39,717 bases of DNA from an uncultured Pelagibacteraceae bacterium (GTDB lineage Bacteria; Pseudomonadota; Alphaproteobacteria; Pelagibacterales; Pelagibacteraceae): NCBI GenBank assembly GCA_902624585.1, contig CACNXU010000005.1, positions 1 to 39,717 of the forward strand, given 5' to 3'. The notes below the pieces were generated by a model. It was not told the origin of the DNA. It searched no databases and was given only the letters and a program-made list of their open reading frames with translations. Shown here one piece after another: positions 20,024 to 30,904 of the stretch. Positions within the stretch are counted from its first letter, which is position 1, and each line of letters begins with the position of its first letter. The translations under genes and the position numbers were made by a program.

Positions 20024-20434
20024 TTAATCTTCTAATTTAACAAGAACTTCAACAGATTTTATTTTTTTTCCAGGAATTGATTTTTGGATATTGATTGGCC
20101 CAATGTCTTTATTATCAAGATCAATTAACTTTTCTGCTTTTAAATCATAAAAATGATGATGAGCAGTTGTATTTGTGTCAAAATATGTTTGGCTAGAATT
20201 AATTGGTATTTGTTTTAAATAACCTTTTTTTTCAAAAGCATGAACAGTGTTATAAACTGTAGCAACTGATATTTTTTTATCCGTTTGTAAATGTATTTTT
20301 TTTGTTAGATCGTTAACAGTAAAATGAAAAGTTTTGTCTGTTTCAAACAAAACTTCGCATATTTTTATTCTCTGTTTTGTTGGTCTTAGACCAGAATCTC
20401 TCAATTTTTTGATATATTTGTCTAATATTGACAT
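20024..20434 (-). CDS. irr: Fur-superfamily regulator, Irr-like (iron response regulator)
   Basis: [53 protein letters not shown]; next to fabA as in other alphaproteobacteria. Confidence 0.82.
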   Translation of the reverse strand: MSILDKYIKKLRDSGLRPTKQRIKICEVLFETDKTFHFTVNDLTKKIHLQTDKKISVATVYNTVHAFEKKGYLKQIPINSSQTYFDTNTTAHHHFYDLKAEKLIDLDNKDIGPINIQKSIPGKKIKSVEVLVKLED

Positions 20435-20439
20435 GTTAA

Positions 20440-20454
20440 TTATAATTATTCTAA
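20440..20454. promoter_or_regulatory. ICE/PerR-like palindrome in the irr-fabA intergenic region, 6 bp from the irr start codon
   Basis: TTATAATTATTCTAA, same as the katG site B except for the central base. Confidence 0.65.
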
Positions 20455-20506
20455 ACTATTTCTATATTATAATTGCCCTAAATCAAGTATTAAGAGAGCG
20501 CAAATT

Positions 20507-21007
20507 ATGAAAAAAAACTCATATACTTACGATGATCTTATAACTTGTGGAAATGGTGATCTTTTTGGACCTGGTAATGCAAAATTACCCCTTCCACCAA
20601 TGCTTATGTTTGACAGGATAACAGAAATCAATGAGAATAATGGTACATTTAATAAAGGTTCATTAAAAGCTGAATTAGATATTAAGGATGATTTGTGGTT
20701 TTTTGATTGTCATTTTAAAAAAGATCCAGTTATGCCAGGATGCTTAGGTTTAGATGCTATGTGGCAACTAGTAGGATTTTTTCTTGGTTGGCTTGGAAAC
20801 CCTGGAAAAGGCAGAGCATTAGGTGTTGGTGCAGTAAAATTTACTGGTGAAGTTTTACAAAATGTAAAAAATGTAAGATATGAAATTGATATGAAAAAAA
20901 TAATGTCACCTGGAGGAACAACCGTAGGTCTTGCAAATGGAATTGTTCTAGCTGATGATAAAAAGATATATTCAGCAGAAAGCTTAAAGGTAGGTTTGTT
21001 TAAATAA
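20507..21007 (+). CDS. fabA: 3-hydroxydecanoyl-ACP dehydratase/isomerase
   Basis: [37 protein letters not shown]. Confidence 0.97.
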   Translation: MKKNSYTYDDLITCGNGDLFGPGNAKLPLPPMLMFDRITEINENNGTFNKGSLKAELDIKDDLWFFDCHFKKDPVMPGCLGLDAMWQLVGFFLGWLGNPGKGRALGVGAVKFTGEVLQNVKNVRYEIDMKKIMSPGGTTVGLANGIVLADDKKIYSAESLKVGLFK

Positions 21008-22218
21008 TGAGAAGAGTAGTTATCACTGGTTTAGGAGTAGTTTCTTGCTTAGGGAACAATCAAGAAGAAGTTCATCAATCTTTATTAAATTCAAAATCAG
21101 GAATTTCTTTTGCAGAAGAATACAAAGAGCATAATTTAAAAAGCCATGTTCATGGTAAACCAAATATTAAATTAGAAGATTATATTGATAGAAAGACAAT
21201 TAGATTTATGGGTTCAGGATCGGCGTATAATTATATTGCAATGAAAGAGGCAATTGAGGATTCTGGATTAGAAGAAAGTGAAGTGAGCAATTTTAAAACT
21301 GGGATCGTAATGGGTTCTGGCGGCCCATCAATTGAAAACGTAATACTTGCAGCAGACAAAACAAGAGCTAAAACTCCAAAACTAATGGGGCCCTTTATTG
21401 TTCCAAGAACAATGGCCAGTACTGCCTCAGCAACACTTGCTGTACCATTTAAAATTAAAGGAACTAATTACACAATGAGTTCTGCATGTGCAACAAGTGG
21501 ACACTGCATAGGAAATTCTATGGAATTAATTCAAATGGGTAAACAGGATGTTGTTTTTGCAGGGGGAAGTGAAGAAATTCATTGGGCGATGACAGCAATG
21601 TTTGATGCTATGACAGCTTTATCATCAAAATATAATGATACTCCACAATCTGCGTCTAGAGCTTACGACAAAACTAGAGACGGATTTGTAATTGCAGGTG
21701 GTGCTGGCGTGTTAGTGCTTGAAGAATACGAACATGCTAAAGCTAGAGGTGCTAAAATATACGCGGAATTAACTGGTTATGGAGCGACTTCAGATGGATA
21801 CGATATGGTAGCACCATCGGGCGAAGGTGCCGTTAGATGTATGAAAATGGCAATGGCAACTGCTAAAAATAAAATTGATTACATTAATACTCACGGAACA
21901 TCTACTCCAGTTGGAGACATAACTGAACTTAATGCTATTAAAGAAACATTTGGAGAGGAAATCCCAAAAATAAGTTCAACAAAATCTTTATCAGGTCATC
22001 CTTTAGGAGCAGCTTCAGTACATGAAGCCATCTATAGTTTAATAATGATGAAAAATAGTTTTATAACAGGATCAGCAAATATTACAGATATGGATGATGA
22101 TGCTAAAAAGTTTCCTATAGTTTCTAAAACTGAAACAGGAGCAACTTTAAATACTGTAATGTCAAATAGCTTTGGTTTTGGTGGAACCAATGCTGCTTTA
22201 ATTTTTGAAAAGGTCTAA
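21007..22218 (+). CDS. fabB: 3-oxoacyl-ACP synthase I
   Basis: [50 protein letters not shown]. Confidence 0.97.
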   Translation: MRRVVITGLGVVSCLGNNQEEVHQSLLNSKSGISFAEEYKEHNLKSHVHGKPNIKLEDYIDRKTIRFMGSGSAYNYIAMKEAIEDSGLEESEVSNFKTGIVMGSGGPSIENVILAADKTRAKTPKLMGPFIVPRTMASTASATLAVPFKIKGTNYTMSSACATSGHCIGNSMELIQMGKQDVVFAGGSEEIHWAMTAMFDAMTALSSKYNDTPQSASRAYDKTRDGFVIAGGAGVLVLEEYEHAKARGAKIYAELTGYGATSDGYDMVAPSGEGAVRCMKMAMATAKNKIDYINTHGTSTPVGDITELNAIKETFGEEIPKISSTKSLSGHPLGAASVHEAIYSLIMMKNSFITGSANITDMDDDAKKFPIVSKTETGATLNTVMSNSFGFGGTNAALIFEKV

Positions 22219-22221
22219 TTT

Positions 22222-23007
22222 ATGAGTTTAATGAAAGGTAAAAAAGGATTGATCATGGGTGTTGCAAATGAAAGATCTATTGCCTGGGGTATATCTCAAA
22301 AACTTGTAGAGGCTGGAGCTGAACTAGCATTTACATATTTGGGTGACGCTCTTAAAAAAAGAGTAATTCCTCTAGCAGAAAAATTAAATTCAAAAGTTAC
22401 ATTTAGTTGTGATGTTGAAAAAAAAGAAGAAGTAGTAAAATTATTTGAGGATATCAAATCTCAATGGGGTGAAATTGATTTTGTAGTTCATGCAATTGCG
22501 TTCTCAGATAAATCAGAATTATCAGGTGAATATTTAGATACAACTAGAGAAAATTTTTTACGAAGTATGTTAATTTCATGTTTTTCATTTACTGAAGTTG
22601 CAAAAGAAGCTTCTAAAATTATGAAAGAAGGTGGAAGTCTAATCACTTTAAGTTATGAAGCAAACAAAGCTATTCCAAATTATAATGTAATGGGTGTATG
22701 TAAGGCAGCTTTAGAGTCTAGTGTTAAATATCTAGCAAGAGATTTGGGAGCAAAAGGTATGAGGGTAAATGCTATAAGTGCAGGACCTATTAAAACATTA
22801 GCGGCTTCTGCTATTGGAGATGCAAAATTCCTATATAAATGGAATGAAGACCATTCTTTACTTAAAAGAAACGTAGATATTCATGATGTTGGAAATTCAG
22901 CATTATATCTGCTAAGTGACCTTGCGAACGGTGTTACTGGTGAAATTCACTACGTAGATGCTGGATATAATAAGGTCGGGATGCCAGATCCTAAAAATAT
23001 TACCTAA
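22222..23007 (+). CDS. fabI: Enoyl-ACP reductase
   Basis: GLIMGVANERSIAWGI, LTLSYEANKAIPNYNVMGVCKAALE, NAISAGPIKTLAASAI. Confidence 0.97.
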   Translation: MSLMKGKKGLIMGVANERSIAWGISQKLVEAGAELAFTYLGDALKKRVIPLAEKLNSKVTFSCDVEKKEEVVKLFEDIKSQWGEIDFVVHAIAFSDKSELSGEYLDTTRENFLRSMLISCFSFTEVAKEASKIMKEGGSLITLSYEANKAIPNYNVMGVCKAALESSVKYLARDLGAKGMRVNAISAGPIKTLAASAIGDAKFLYKWNEDHSLLKRNVDIHDVGNSALYLLSDLANGVTGEIHYVDAGYNKVGMPDPKNIT

Positions 23008-23028
23008 ATATAGTTAAAGTTAGTAAAA

Positions 23029-23058
23029 AAACCCCCAGAATTTTCATTCCAGGGGTTT
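23029..23058. terminator. Bidirectional intrinsic terminator between fabI and pnp
   Basis: AAACCCC (23029-23035) pairs with GGGGTTT (23052-23058), flanked by A-run on the left; convergent genes. Confidence 0.75.
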
Positions 23059-23077
23059 AGAATTTAAATTTCGTCTA

Positions 23078-25150
23078 TTACTCTGCTGCTTGTTTCATAG
23101 AAAGTTTAACTTTACCTCTATCGAAGCCAATCACTTTAACTTTAACTTCGTCACCCTGTTTGACAACGTCAGTTACTTTAGCAACTCTTTTATCTGCAAG
23201 TTCTGAGATATGAACAAGACCATCTTGTTTTCCTAAGAAATTAACAAATGCACCAAATTCCATAATCTTCATTACTTTACCTGAATATATTTTATTTAAT
23301 TCAGCTTTTGCAGTGATGTCTTTAATCATTTGCATTGCGATGCTTCTAGACTCTTCATCAGGAGCAGCAACTGTTACTACACCTTCATCATTTACATCTA
23401 CTTTTGCACCTGATTTTTCAACAATCTCTCTGATCGTTGCACCACCTTTTCCAATCACAGCAGCAATGTCTTTTTTATCAACATTAACTTGTTCCATCTT
23501 TGGAGTATGTTTTCCAACATCAGATCTTGAAGCTGATAATGCTTTATTCATTTCACCTAGGATATGAACCCTTCCATCTTTGGCTTGGCTTAATGCCTGT
23601 TCCATAATTTCAAATGTAATACCTGTAATTTTGATATCCATTTGAAGAGAAGTAATTCCATCTTTAGTTCCAGCAACTTTAAAGTCCATGTCACCAAGAT
23701 GATCTTCATCACCTAGGATGTCTGAAAGGACGCTGAAATCATCACCTTCTTTTATTAATCCCATCGCAATACCAGCAACTGGCTCTTTGATTGGTACTCC
23801 AGCATCCATTAATGCTAAAGAGGTTCCACAAACAGTAGCCATTGAAGAAGATCCATTAGACTCTGTAATCTCTGAAACTACTCTAAAAGTATATGGAAAT
23901 GCTTCTTTTGTAGGTAATGAAGAGTTAATTGCTCTCCAAGCTAATTTGCCATGACCAATTTCTCTTCTACCTGTTCCAATTCTACCAGTTTCTCCAACTG
24001 AAAAAGGAGGAAAATTATAGTGAAGCATAAATCGCTCTCTTTGTAATCCATCTAAACTTTCAATTCTTTGTTCATCATCAGATGTTCCCAATGTTGCTAC
24101 AACAATTGCTTGCGTTTCACCTCTTGTAAACAATGCAGAGCCATGTGCTCTTGGTAAAACACCCACTTCACATTCGATGGGTCTTACATCTGATAAACCT
24201 CGACCATCAATTCTATTTTTATTTTTTAGAATGTCTGTTCTAACAATTGATTTTTCAAGATTTTTTAATTGACTGTTAACATCAAGATCAGTGTAGTTTT
24301 CATCTTCCTCATAAAGCTTTTTAGCTTTATCAGTAATCTCTGAAATCTGATTTGATCTATCTTGTTTATCCCTTGTGGCAAAAGCTTTCTTAAGATCCTC
24401 TGTAAAAGTTTCTTCTAATTTTTTCTTGACTTCAGATAAATCTTTTTTCTCAACTGTCCACTCAGGTTTTCTACATTCTTTTGCAAGTTCCTCAATCATT
24501 TCAATCACTGGAACAAAACCTTCATGACCAAATTTAACTGCGTTTAACATTTCTTCTTCTGTTAAACCACTTGCTTCTGATTCAACCATAAGCACAGCAT
24601 CTTTTGTACCTGCTACAACTAAATCTAATTTTGATTTTTCTAATTCTGCTTTAGATGGGTTTAAAACATATTTTCCATCTATAAAGCCAACTCTTGAAGC
24701 ACCTACAGGACCCATAAATGGCATTCCTGATATAGCTAATGCTGCTGATGAAGCAGTAATTGATAAAATATCTGGCTCATTTTCTTTATCGTATGAAATT
24801 ACTGTTGGTAATAACTGTACTTCATTTTTAAATTCATCAGGAAACAAGGGTCTGATTGGTCTGTCAATTAATCTAGAGATTAATGTTTCACTCTCAGTTG
24901 GTCTAGCTTCTCTTTTAAAATATCCCCCTGGAATTTTTCCAGCTGCATAATATTTTTCCTGGTAATTTACAGATAAAGGAAAGTAATCCATATCAGGATT
25001 TACTTTTTTTGCTCCTACTACTGTTGCTAGTACGACTGTCTCTCCACATGTTGCAATTATTGCACCGTCTGCCTGTCTTGCTACTTTACCTGTTTCTAAA
25101 CTTATCTTCTTTCCCGCTACTTCAATTTCCTTTTTGTATACTTTAAACAT
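23078..25150 (-). CDS. pnp: Polyribonucleotide nucleotidyltransferase
   Basis: Two RNase PH domains, KH ([21 protein letters not shown]) and S1 domains. Confidence 0.98.
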   Translation of the reverse strand: MFKVYKKEIEVAGKKISLETGKVARQADGAIIATCGETVVLATVVGAKKVNPDMDYFPLSVNYQEKYYAAGKIPGGYFKREARPTESETLISRLIDRPIRPLFPDEFKNEVQLLPTVISYDKENEPDILSITASSAALAISGMPFMGPVGASRVGFIDGKYVLNPSKAELEKSKLDLVVAGTKDAVLMVESEASGLTEEEMLNAVKFGHEGFVPVIEMIEELAKECRKPEWTVEKKDLSEVKKKLEETFTEDLKKAFATRDKQDRSNQISEITDKAKKLYEEDENYTDLDVNSQLKNLEKSIVRTDILKNKNRIDGRGLSDVRPIECEVGVLPRAHGSALFTRGETQAIVVATLGTSDDEQRIESLDGLQRERFMLHYNFPPFSVGETGRIGTGRREIGHGKLAWRAINSSLPTKEAFPYTFRVVSEITESNGSSSMATVCGTSLALMDAGVPIKEPVAGIAMGLIKEGDDFSVLSDILGDEDHLGDMDFKVAGTKDGITSLQMDIKITGITFEIMEQALSQAKDGRVHILGEMNKALSASRSDVGKHTPKMEQVNVDKKDIAAVIGKGGATIREIVEKSGAKVDVNDEGVVTVAAPDEESRSIAMQMIKDITAKAELNKIYSGKVMKIMEFGAFVNFLGKQDGLVHISELADKRVAKVTDVVKQGDEVKVKVIGFDRGKVKLSMKQAAE

Positions 25151-25163
25151 TTCATTTCCATTT

Positions 25164-25190
25164 CGTTTCGTTCGTTTCGTTCGTTTCGTT
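25164..25190. repeat. Three perfect tandem 9-bp units (cgtttcgtt) in the rpsO-pnp spacer
   Basis: 25164-25172, 25173-25181, 25182-25190 identical; degenerate units on both sides. Confidence 0.95.
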
Positions 25191-25216
25191 CCATTCCGTT
25201 CTATCTATCTTGACTT

Positions 25217-25465
25217 CTATTTTCTTAAATTCAATTTCGACAGTACTTTTTTGTAAGAATCCATTTTATTTTTCTTTAGGTATTCTAACAATTTCTTTCT
25301 TCTATTCACCGCTCTCAACAACCCAACAGATGAATGTTTATCTTTTTTGAATTGCTTAATATGCTTAGAGAGAGTTTCAATTTTCTCTGTTAGCAAAGCA
25401 ACCTGAATCTCGGAAGATCCAGTGTCTTTATCGTGCATTGCTAATTCTTGTGCCTTTTTATTCAT
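25217..25465 (-). CDS. rpsO: 30S ribosomal protein S15
   Basis: DTGSSEIQVALLTEKI, HSSVGLLRAVNRRKKLLEYLK. Confidence 0.97.
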   Translation of the reverse strand: MNKKAQELAMHDKDTGSSEIQVALLTEKIETLSKHIKQFKKDKHSSVGLLRAVNRRKKLLEYLKKNKMDSYKKVLSKLNLRK

Positions 25466-25477
25466 GCCTCTTTCTTC

Positions 25478-25846
25478 CTATTTATTTGTTTGTTTTATTA
25501 AGTTTTCTATTTTTTCCGCATACTCAAAAGACTCGTCTTTTCTAAAAAGTAATTTTGGTAAAAATTTCATAACCACTTTTTGTGATAAAATTTTTCTAAT
25601 TAAAAATGAGTATTCTTTTAAAACGTTAATTGTTTCCTCCGCATCTTTTCCTCCTAATGGAAGAACATATGCTTTAGCAATTTTTAAATCTGGACTCATT
25701 CTAACCTCAGTAACTGTTATAGTATTTGTCTCTAAGTTCGGCAACTTAGCCTCATTTCTTATAAAAATCATGCTTAAAGACTGCTTAATCATTTCTCCTA
25801 CTCTAAGCTGTCTTTGAGAGACTGGTTTTCCTATTCTATCTGCCAT
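25478..25846 (-). CDS. rbfA: Ribosome-binding factor A
   Basis: SQRQLRVGEMIKQSLS, TVTEVRMSPDLKIAKAYVLP. Confidence 0.95.
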   Translation of the reverse strand: MADRIGKPVSQRQLRVGEMIKQSLSMIFIRNEAKLPNLETNTITVTEVRMSPDLKIAKAYVLPLGGKDAEETINVLKEYSFLIRKILSQKVVMKFLPKLLFRKDESFEYAEKIENLIKQTNK

Positions 25847-28071
25847 TAAATTGACCTCTCTGTAGATGTAACACTAAAAGCTTCTATTGTATCATTTTTT
25901 TGGAAATCCATATAATCTTTGACTGTTATTCCACACTCCTGACCATCACTTACTTGTTTTACTTGGTTTTTTTCTCTAAATATTGATGAAACTTTTCCGG
26001 TATAAATTATTGTACCATCTCTAATAATCCTTACATCTGATGTACTATTTATTTCACCTTCAGTTACTTTTGAACCAGCAACTTTACCAGCGCCAGATAC
26101 CTTGAAAATTTCCAAAATTTGAGCTGTACCAATAACTTTTTCTTGAACATCCGGTGCCAACAATCCTGACATCCTTTGTTTGATATAATCCAATACCTCA
26201 TAAATAATATTGTATGAAGAAATATTTATTTTTTCGTTTTCAGCAAGTTTTTTAGCTTCCTTACTTGGCTTAACGTTAAATGCAACCAGAACCGCATTTG
26301 ATGCCTTGGCTAATGTAACATCTGTCTCTGTTACCATTCCTATGTCAGATAAAATAATATTTGGTTTAACTTCATCATGTTTAATTTGACTTATTGCATT
26401 TTTAATTGCTTCAGATGAACCATGAACATCAGATTTAATAATTAAATTTAATTCTTCTGTAGATTTGTCTGAAAATGCAGAGTCTTGAGTTGCAAATTTA
26501 AGAGGATTTTTTCCATCTTTACTTTCTTGAGCTCTATTTTCACTTAAAATTTTAGCTTCTTTCTCTGTATCTAGAACAATAAAATCATCACCAGCTTTTG
26601 CTGCACCATTTATTCCTAAAATTTCAACTGGAGTTGAAGGTAAAGCTTCATTAATATTTTGTCCTTTATCATTAATAATTGCTCTAACTTTTCCCCATTT
26701 TAAACCACTCACAAAAAAGTCACCTTTTTTAAGTGTTCCAGTAGTTATAATTATATTTGCGACCGGACCTCTTCCAACATCAATTTTGGACTCTAAAACT
26801 ATAGCTGTTGCTTTAGACTCATAATCTGTCTTAAGATCTAAAATCTCTGCTTGAAGTATTATAGACTCTACTAATTTATCCAAATTTTGTTTTGTTTTGG
26901 TTGAAATTTCAACCATTAAAGTATCACCAGATAAATCTTCTGCTATTAACTCATGCTCTAATAATTGGTTTTTTATTTTCTGAGGATCTGCTTCAGGTAA
27001 ATCACATTTATTTATTGCTACAACAATTGGAACATTGGCTGCTTTTGCATGTTTAATTGATTCAATTGTTTGGGGTTTAACTCCATCATCAGCAGCAACC
27101 ACTAAAACTACTACATCAGTTAATTTTGAACCTCTTGCTCTCATTTCTGTAAAAGCAGCATGACCTGGTGTATCAATAAAAGTTAATTTATTATCTTGGC
27201 TTTCGATTTGATAAGCTCCAATGTGTTGGGTTATGCCACCAAATTCTCCTGACACTACATTTGCACTTCTAAGAACATCTAATACTGATGTTTTGCCGTG
27301 ATCAACATGCCCCATTACCGTAACTATAGGTGGTCGATTTTTTAAATTTTCAGTTCTTGAAGCTTTAATTTTTTTAATTATTTCCTCTGCTTTTTCTTCC
27401 CTAATTGGATTATGACCAAATTCTTTTACTAAATATTCTGCAGTATCTGCAGCTAATGTCTGATTGATTGTTACGGTAACTCCCATACCAAATAAATGTT
27501 TAATAACATTGCTTGATTGTTCAGCCATTCTGTTCGCCAATTCCCTTACCGTGATTGCCTCAGGAATATTAACATCTCTTTTTATTGGTTTTAAATTTTC
27601 TGGATTTTCATCCTTTGAGGCATTTTTAATTTCTTTTTGTCTCGCTCTCTTGACTGAAGCTAAGCTTCTTTGTTTTGCATCAATCTCATCACTTAATGCT
27701 CTTGATACTGTTAATTTTAATTCTCTTTTTTTGGTTCCTGCTTTTAAAATTCTTTTATCTTTATTTTCTCCATCACCCTTAAGCCTTTTAGTAGCTCTCT
27801 GCTCTGCTAATTTTCTCCTTTCAAAATCGTTTATTGCTGGTGATGATTTAGGATTAAATGTAGGTTTTAAAGGGGCACCTTTATTAAATGTTGATGTTGA
27901 TGTTGTTCTTGGTTTACTTGTGTTAGATCTAAACGATACACCTCTACTAGAGAATTTTCCAGTTTGTTTTTCAATTACTACTGAGTTTTTACCTTGAGTT
28001 TTAGCAATCTCGATATTTTTAATTGATTTTTTGGCTGAGCCTGAAATTGTTAATTTTGTTTTTTTTTCCAT
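25846..28071 (-). CDS. infB: Translation initiation factor IF-2
   Basis: [37 protein letters not shown]. Confidence 0.98.
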   Translation of the reverse strand: MEKKTKLTISGSAKKSIKNIEIAKTQGKNSVVIEKQTGKFSSRGVSFRSNTSKPRTTSTSTFNKGAPLKPTFNPKSSPAINDFERRKLAEQRATKRLKGDGENKDKRILKAGTKKRELKLTVSRALSDEIDAKQRSLASVKRARQKEIKNASKDENPENLKPIKRDVNIPEAITVRELANRMAEQSSNVIKHLFGMGVTVTINQTLAADTAEYLVKEFGHNPIREEKAEEIIKKIKASRTENLKNRPPIVTVMGHVDHGKTSVLDVLRSANVVSGEFGGITQHIGAYQIESQDNKLTFIDTPGHAAFTEMRARGSKLTDVVVLVVAADDGVKPQTIESIKHAKAANVPIVVAINKCDLPEADPQKIKNQLLEHELIAEDLSGDTLMVEISTKTKQNLDKLVESIILQAEILDLKTDYESKATAIVLESKIDVGRGPVANIIITTGTLKKGDFFVSGLKWGKVRAIINDKGQNINEALPSTPVEILGINGAAKAGDDFIVLDTEKEAKILSENRAQESKDGKNPLKFATQDSAFSDKSTEELNLIIKSDVHGSSEAIKNAISQIKHDEVKPNIILSDIGMVTETDVTLAKASNAVLVAFNVKPSKEAKKLAENEKINISSYNIIYEVLDYIKQRMSGLLAPDVQEKVIGTAQILEIFKVSGAGKVAGSKVTEGEINSTSDVRIIRDGTIIYTGKVSSIFREKNQVKQVSDGQECGITVKDYMDFQKNDTIEAFSVTSTERSI

Positions 28072-28081
28072 ACCTCATCAC

Positions 28082-29635
28082 CTAATCTTTATAAACTATA
28101 TTCCTTGCAGACATAATCAATCCATCTGCTTCATCTTTTGATAAAGCAAAATCCTCTAAATAACCGTGAATCTTAACTCTTTCTCCTTTTACTACATCGT
28201 AACCACCTGTTAATTCATCGGATGCTAAATCTGCGAATTCTTCTAAAGTTAAAACTTTTTGTTCACCAAGTGTAACTAACATTCCAGGTGTTAAACCCTT
28301 TAAATTTATTAAAGAGTCTTCAAGACCTAATTCTTTAATTTTTTGAGATATATCTTCTTGATCCTTTTCATAAAACTCTTTAGCTCTCTCTATTAAAGCT
28401 TTTGCAGTATCCTTCTCTATACCCTCAATTTTCATTAATTTTTCGACTGAACTATCTTTTATATCATCAATTGAGGAAAAACCTTCAGCGACAAGTAATT
28501 GACCTAATGTTTCGTCTAATTCTAAATTTTTTACAAAGTTTTCAGTTTTTTCCTTAAACTCTAACTGTCTTCTCTCTGAGTCCTCCGCGTCAGTCATTAT
28601 ATTTATTTCGTAATTTAATAATTTTGTTGCAAGTCTTACATTTTGACCTCTTCTACCAATCGCTTTACTTAAGTTTTCCTCTGTTAGAATTACGTCGAGT
28701 TTTTTTCTCTCACTATCAACATTTACTCTTTGAACTTCTGCAGGCGATAATGCATTTGAAACCAGAATTGCAGGGTCATCTGACCAATTAACAATATCAA
28801 TTTTTTCACCCTGCAGTTCGTTTACAACAGCCTGAACTCTTGAGCCTCTCATTCCTACACAAGCACCAACTGGATCTAAAGATGTATCAACTGCTTTTAC
28901 ACATATCTTTGCTCTACTACCAGGATCCCTTGAGGAAGATTTAATTTCTATAAGTCCATCATAAATCTCTGGTACTTCTTGAACAAAAAGTTTTTCCATA
29001 AATTTAGGATGAGCCCTTGATAAAAATATTTGTTGACCCCTCGGCTCTCTTCTTACATCGTAGCAGTAAGCCTTTATACGATCACCTGCTTTAATATTTT
29101 CTCTTGGTATTAACTCATTTTTTTGAATTATTGCCTCAGTCCTTCCTAGGTCCACAATTACATTTCCAAATTCTAATCTTTTTACAATTCCACTTAATAT
29201 TGTGTCTTTTTTATCTATAAAGTCATTAAATTGTCTTTCTCTTTCTGCCTCTCTTACATTAAAACTTATTACCTGCTTTGCTGTTTGAGCTGCTATTCTT
29301 CCAAAATCAAAAGAGGGAAGCGGTTGCAACACCTCATCACCAATAGACTTATTCTTATTAATTTCGTTTATATTAATAGCATCTTCTAATTTAATTTCGG
29401 TATTTGCGTTCTCTGGATTTTCAGAAATAACCAATTTTCTAAAAAGCTCAATATTTCCATTGTCTCTGTTAATAAAAACTTTAATTTCATTTTCTTGACC
29501 AAATTTAGATTTAGCAGCTTTGGCAATTCCAGTTTCCATAGAAGTTATAATTAGCTCTTTATCAATCGATTTTTCTAAAGCTACAGCTTCAGCAATTCTT
29601 AATAACTCAAGTTTATCTGCTCTTTTGTTCAACAT
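28082..29635 (-). CDS. nusA: Transcription termination/antitermination protein NusA (start MLNKRADKLELLRIAEAVA; track ORF extends to 29674)
   Basis: S1, KH1 and KH2 domains (DPVGACVGMRGSRVQAVVNELQGEKIDIV, AIGRRGQNVRLATKL); GGAG at suitable spacing upstream of 29635. Confidence 0.95.
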   Translation of the reverse strand: MLNKRADKLELLRIAEAVALEKSIDKELIITSMETGIAKAAKSKFGQENEIKVFINRDNGNIELFRKLVISENPENANTEIKLEDAININEINKNKSIGDEVLQPLPSFDFGRIAAQTAKQVISFNVREAERERQFNDFIDKKDTILSGIVKRLEFGNVIVDLGRTEAIIQKNELIPRENIKAGDRIKAYCYDVRREPRGQQIFLSRAHPKFMEKLFVQEVPEIYDGLIEIKSSSRDPGSRAKICVKAVDTSLDPVGACVGMRGSRVQAVVNELQGEKIDIVNWSDDPAILVSNALSPAEVQRVNVDSERKKLDVILTEENLSKAIGRRGQNVRLATKLLNYEINIMTDAEDSERRQLEFKEKTENFVKNLELDETLGQLLVAEGFSSIDDIKDSSVEKLMKIEGIEKDTAKALIERAKEFYEKDQEDISQKIKELGLEDSLINLKGLTPGMLVTLGEQKVLTLEEFADLASDELTGGYDVVKGERVKIHGYLEDFALSKDEADGLIMSARNIVYKD

Positions 29636-29650
29636 ATTTTTGTTTACTCC

Positions 29651-29677
29651 AAAAAAAAATGGGCTAAAGCCCATTTT
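29651..29677 (-). terminator. Strong intrinsic terminator between metK and nusA; candidate nusA leader attenuator
   Basis: On minus strand AAAATGGGC-TTTA-GCCCATTTT followed by continued T-run (TTTTTTTTT): 9-bp perfect stem, 4-nt loop. Confidence 0.85.
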
Positions 29678-29734
29678 GCAAAGTTCAATAATGTTAATGC
29701 AATATAATAAAGTTTTTTTTTAATTCAACAGAAA

Positions 29735-30904
29735 CTATTTAATAAAAACGTTTATTTTATCTGTTTTTTCCCATGAAAAAGAGCCATTCTCCTCTGGCAT
29801 TCTTCCAAAATGACCATAAGCAGCTGTTTTTTCATATATAGGTTTATTTAAATTAAGCATTTCTCTAATTCCTCTAGGGCTTAAGTCAAAATTTTCTTTA
29901 ATTTTATCTACTACAAATTTATTTTTATCTAAATTATTATCAAATAAATCTACATATATTGATAACGGTTTAGATACTCCGATTGCATAAGCTAATTGAA
30001 TTAAACATTTTTCTGCAATCTTAGAGCCTACTATATTTTTAGCAATGTATCTCGCTGCATAAGCTGCTGACCTATCAACTTTAGTTGGGTCTTTACCAGA
30101 AAAAGCTCCACCCCCATGAGGTGCTGCGCCACCATATGTATCAACAATTATTTTTCTACCAGTAAGACCACAATCCCCGTCTGGACCACCAATTACAAAA
30201 TTGCCTGTTGGATTTACATAAAATTCACTTTCATCAAATCCTTCTAAAAAATTCTTTGGAATAGACTTTAACATATATGGTCTTAATAGATCTCTTACTT
30301 GAGCTTGGTTAACATCAGCTGAGTGCTGAGAGGATATAACTACTGATTTAACCTTTGAAGGTTTTCCATTCACATATTCAAAAGTTACTTGGCTTTTTGA
30401 ATCAGGTTCAATATTTTCTAATTTTCCAGATTTTCTGTCTTCTGCCATTAATCTTAAAATTTTATGCGAATAATGAATTGGTGCTGGCATTAGAACCTCA
30501 GTTTCATCACATGCGTAACCAAACATTATACCTTGATCACCTGCTCCCTCATCTTTATCTCCTGATGAGTCTACACCCATAGCAATATCAGCTGATTGAG
30601 AGTGCAAATGACTTTCAATTTTAGTAGCTTCTTTCCAGGTAAATCCATTTTGATCATATCCAATGTCTTTTATACAACTTCTTACTTTTTCAATTATTTC
30701 CTCTTTTTTAATTTCAGGTCCTCTGACTTCACCAGCTAAAATAACTTTATTTGTTGTAGTTAGAGTTTCGCAGGCAACTCTCGAATACGGATCTTCAGTA
30801 ATAAAACTATCAACAACCATATCTGAAATTCTATCAGATACTTTATCTGGATGACCTTCAGAAACAGATTCGCTAGTGAAAAGATAATTTTTTAAATTAC
30901 TCAT
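29735..30904 (-). CDS. metK: S-adenosylmethionine synthetase
   Basis: [51 protein letters not shown]. Confidence 0.98.
   Translation of the reverse strand: MSNLKNYLFTSESVSEGHPDKVSDRISDMVVDSFITEDPYSRVACETLTTTNKVILAGEVRGPEIKKEEIIEKVRSCIKDIGYDQNGFTWKEATKIESHLHSQSADIAMGVDSSGDKDEGAGDQGIMFGYACDETEVLMPAPIHYSHKILRLMAEDRKSGKLENIEPDSKSQVTFEYVNGKPSKVKSVVISSQHSADVNQAQVRDLLRPYMLKSIPKNFLEGFDESEFYVNPTGNFVIGGPDGDCGLTGRKIIVDTYGGAAPHGGGAFSGKDPTKVDRSAAYAARYIAKNIVGSKIAEKCLIQLAYAIGVSKPLSIYVDLFDNNLDKNKFVVDKIKENFDLSPRGIREMLNLNKPIYEKTAAYGHFGRMPEENGSFSWEKTDKINVFIK

Noticed and set aside
23313-23954. Plus-strand ORFs opposite pnp
   Set aside because: Antisense to conserved coding sequence; no independent support.
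25164-25190. CRISPR array
   Set aside because: 9-bp units are contiguous with no spacers.
25422-25817. 131-aa ORF opposite rbfA/rpsO
   Set aside because: Antisense to two ribosomal/translation genes; TM-like residues arise from antisense composition.
27885-27915. tgttgatgttgatgttgttc triplet-like repeat
   Set aside because: Lies in the infB low-complexity linker (STSTT coding); ordinary for the IF-2 N-terminus.
27464-27997. 177-aa ORF opposite the infB N-terminal region
   Set aside because: Long only because the repetitive N-terminal infB codons lack antisense stops.
29636-29674. N-terminal extension of NusA (MGFSPFFFGVNKN) in the track
   Set aside because: It translates the terminator hairpin and U-tract; the start at 29635 fits NusA N-termini and has a GGAG upstream.
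29651-29735. SAM riboswitch associated with metK
   Set aside because: The element lies downstream of metK, not in its leader; metK overlaps lnt with no leader space, and the hairpin is a simple terminator.
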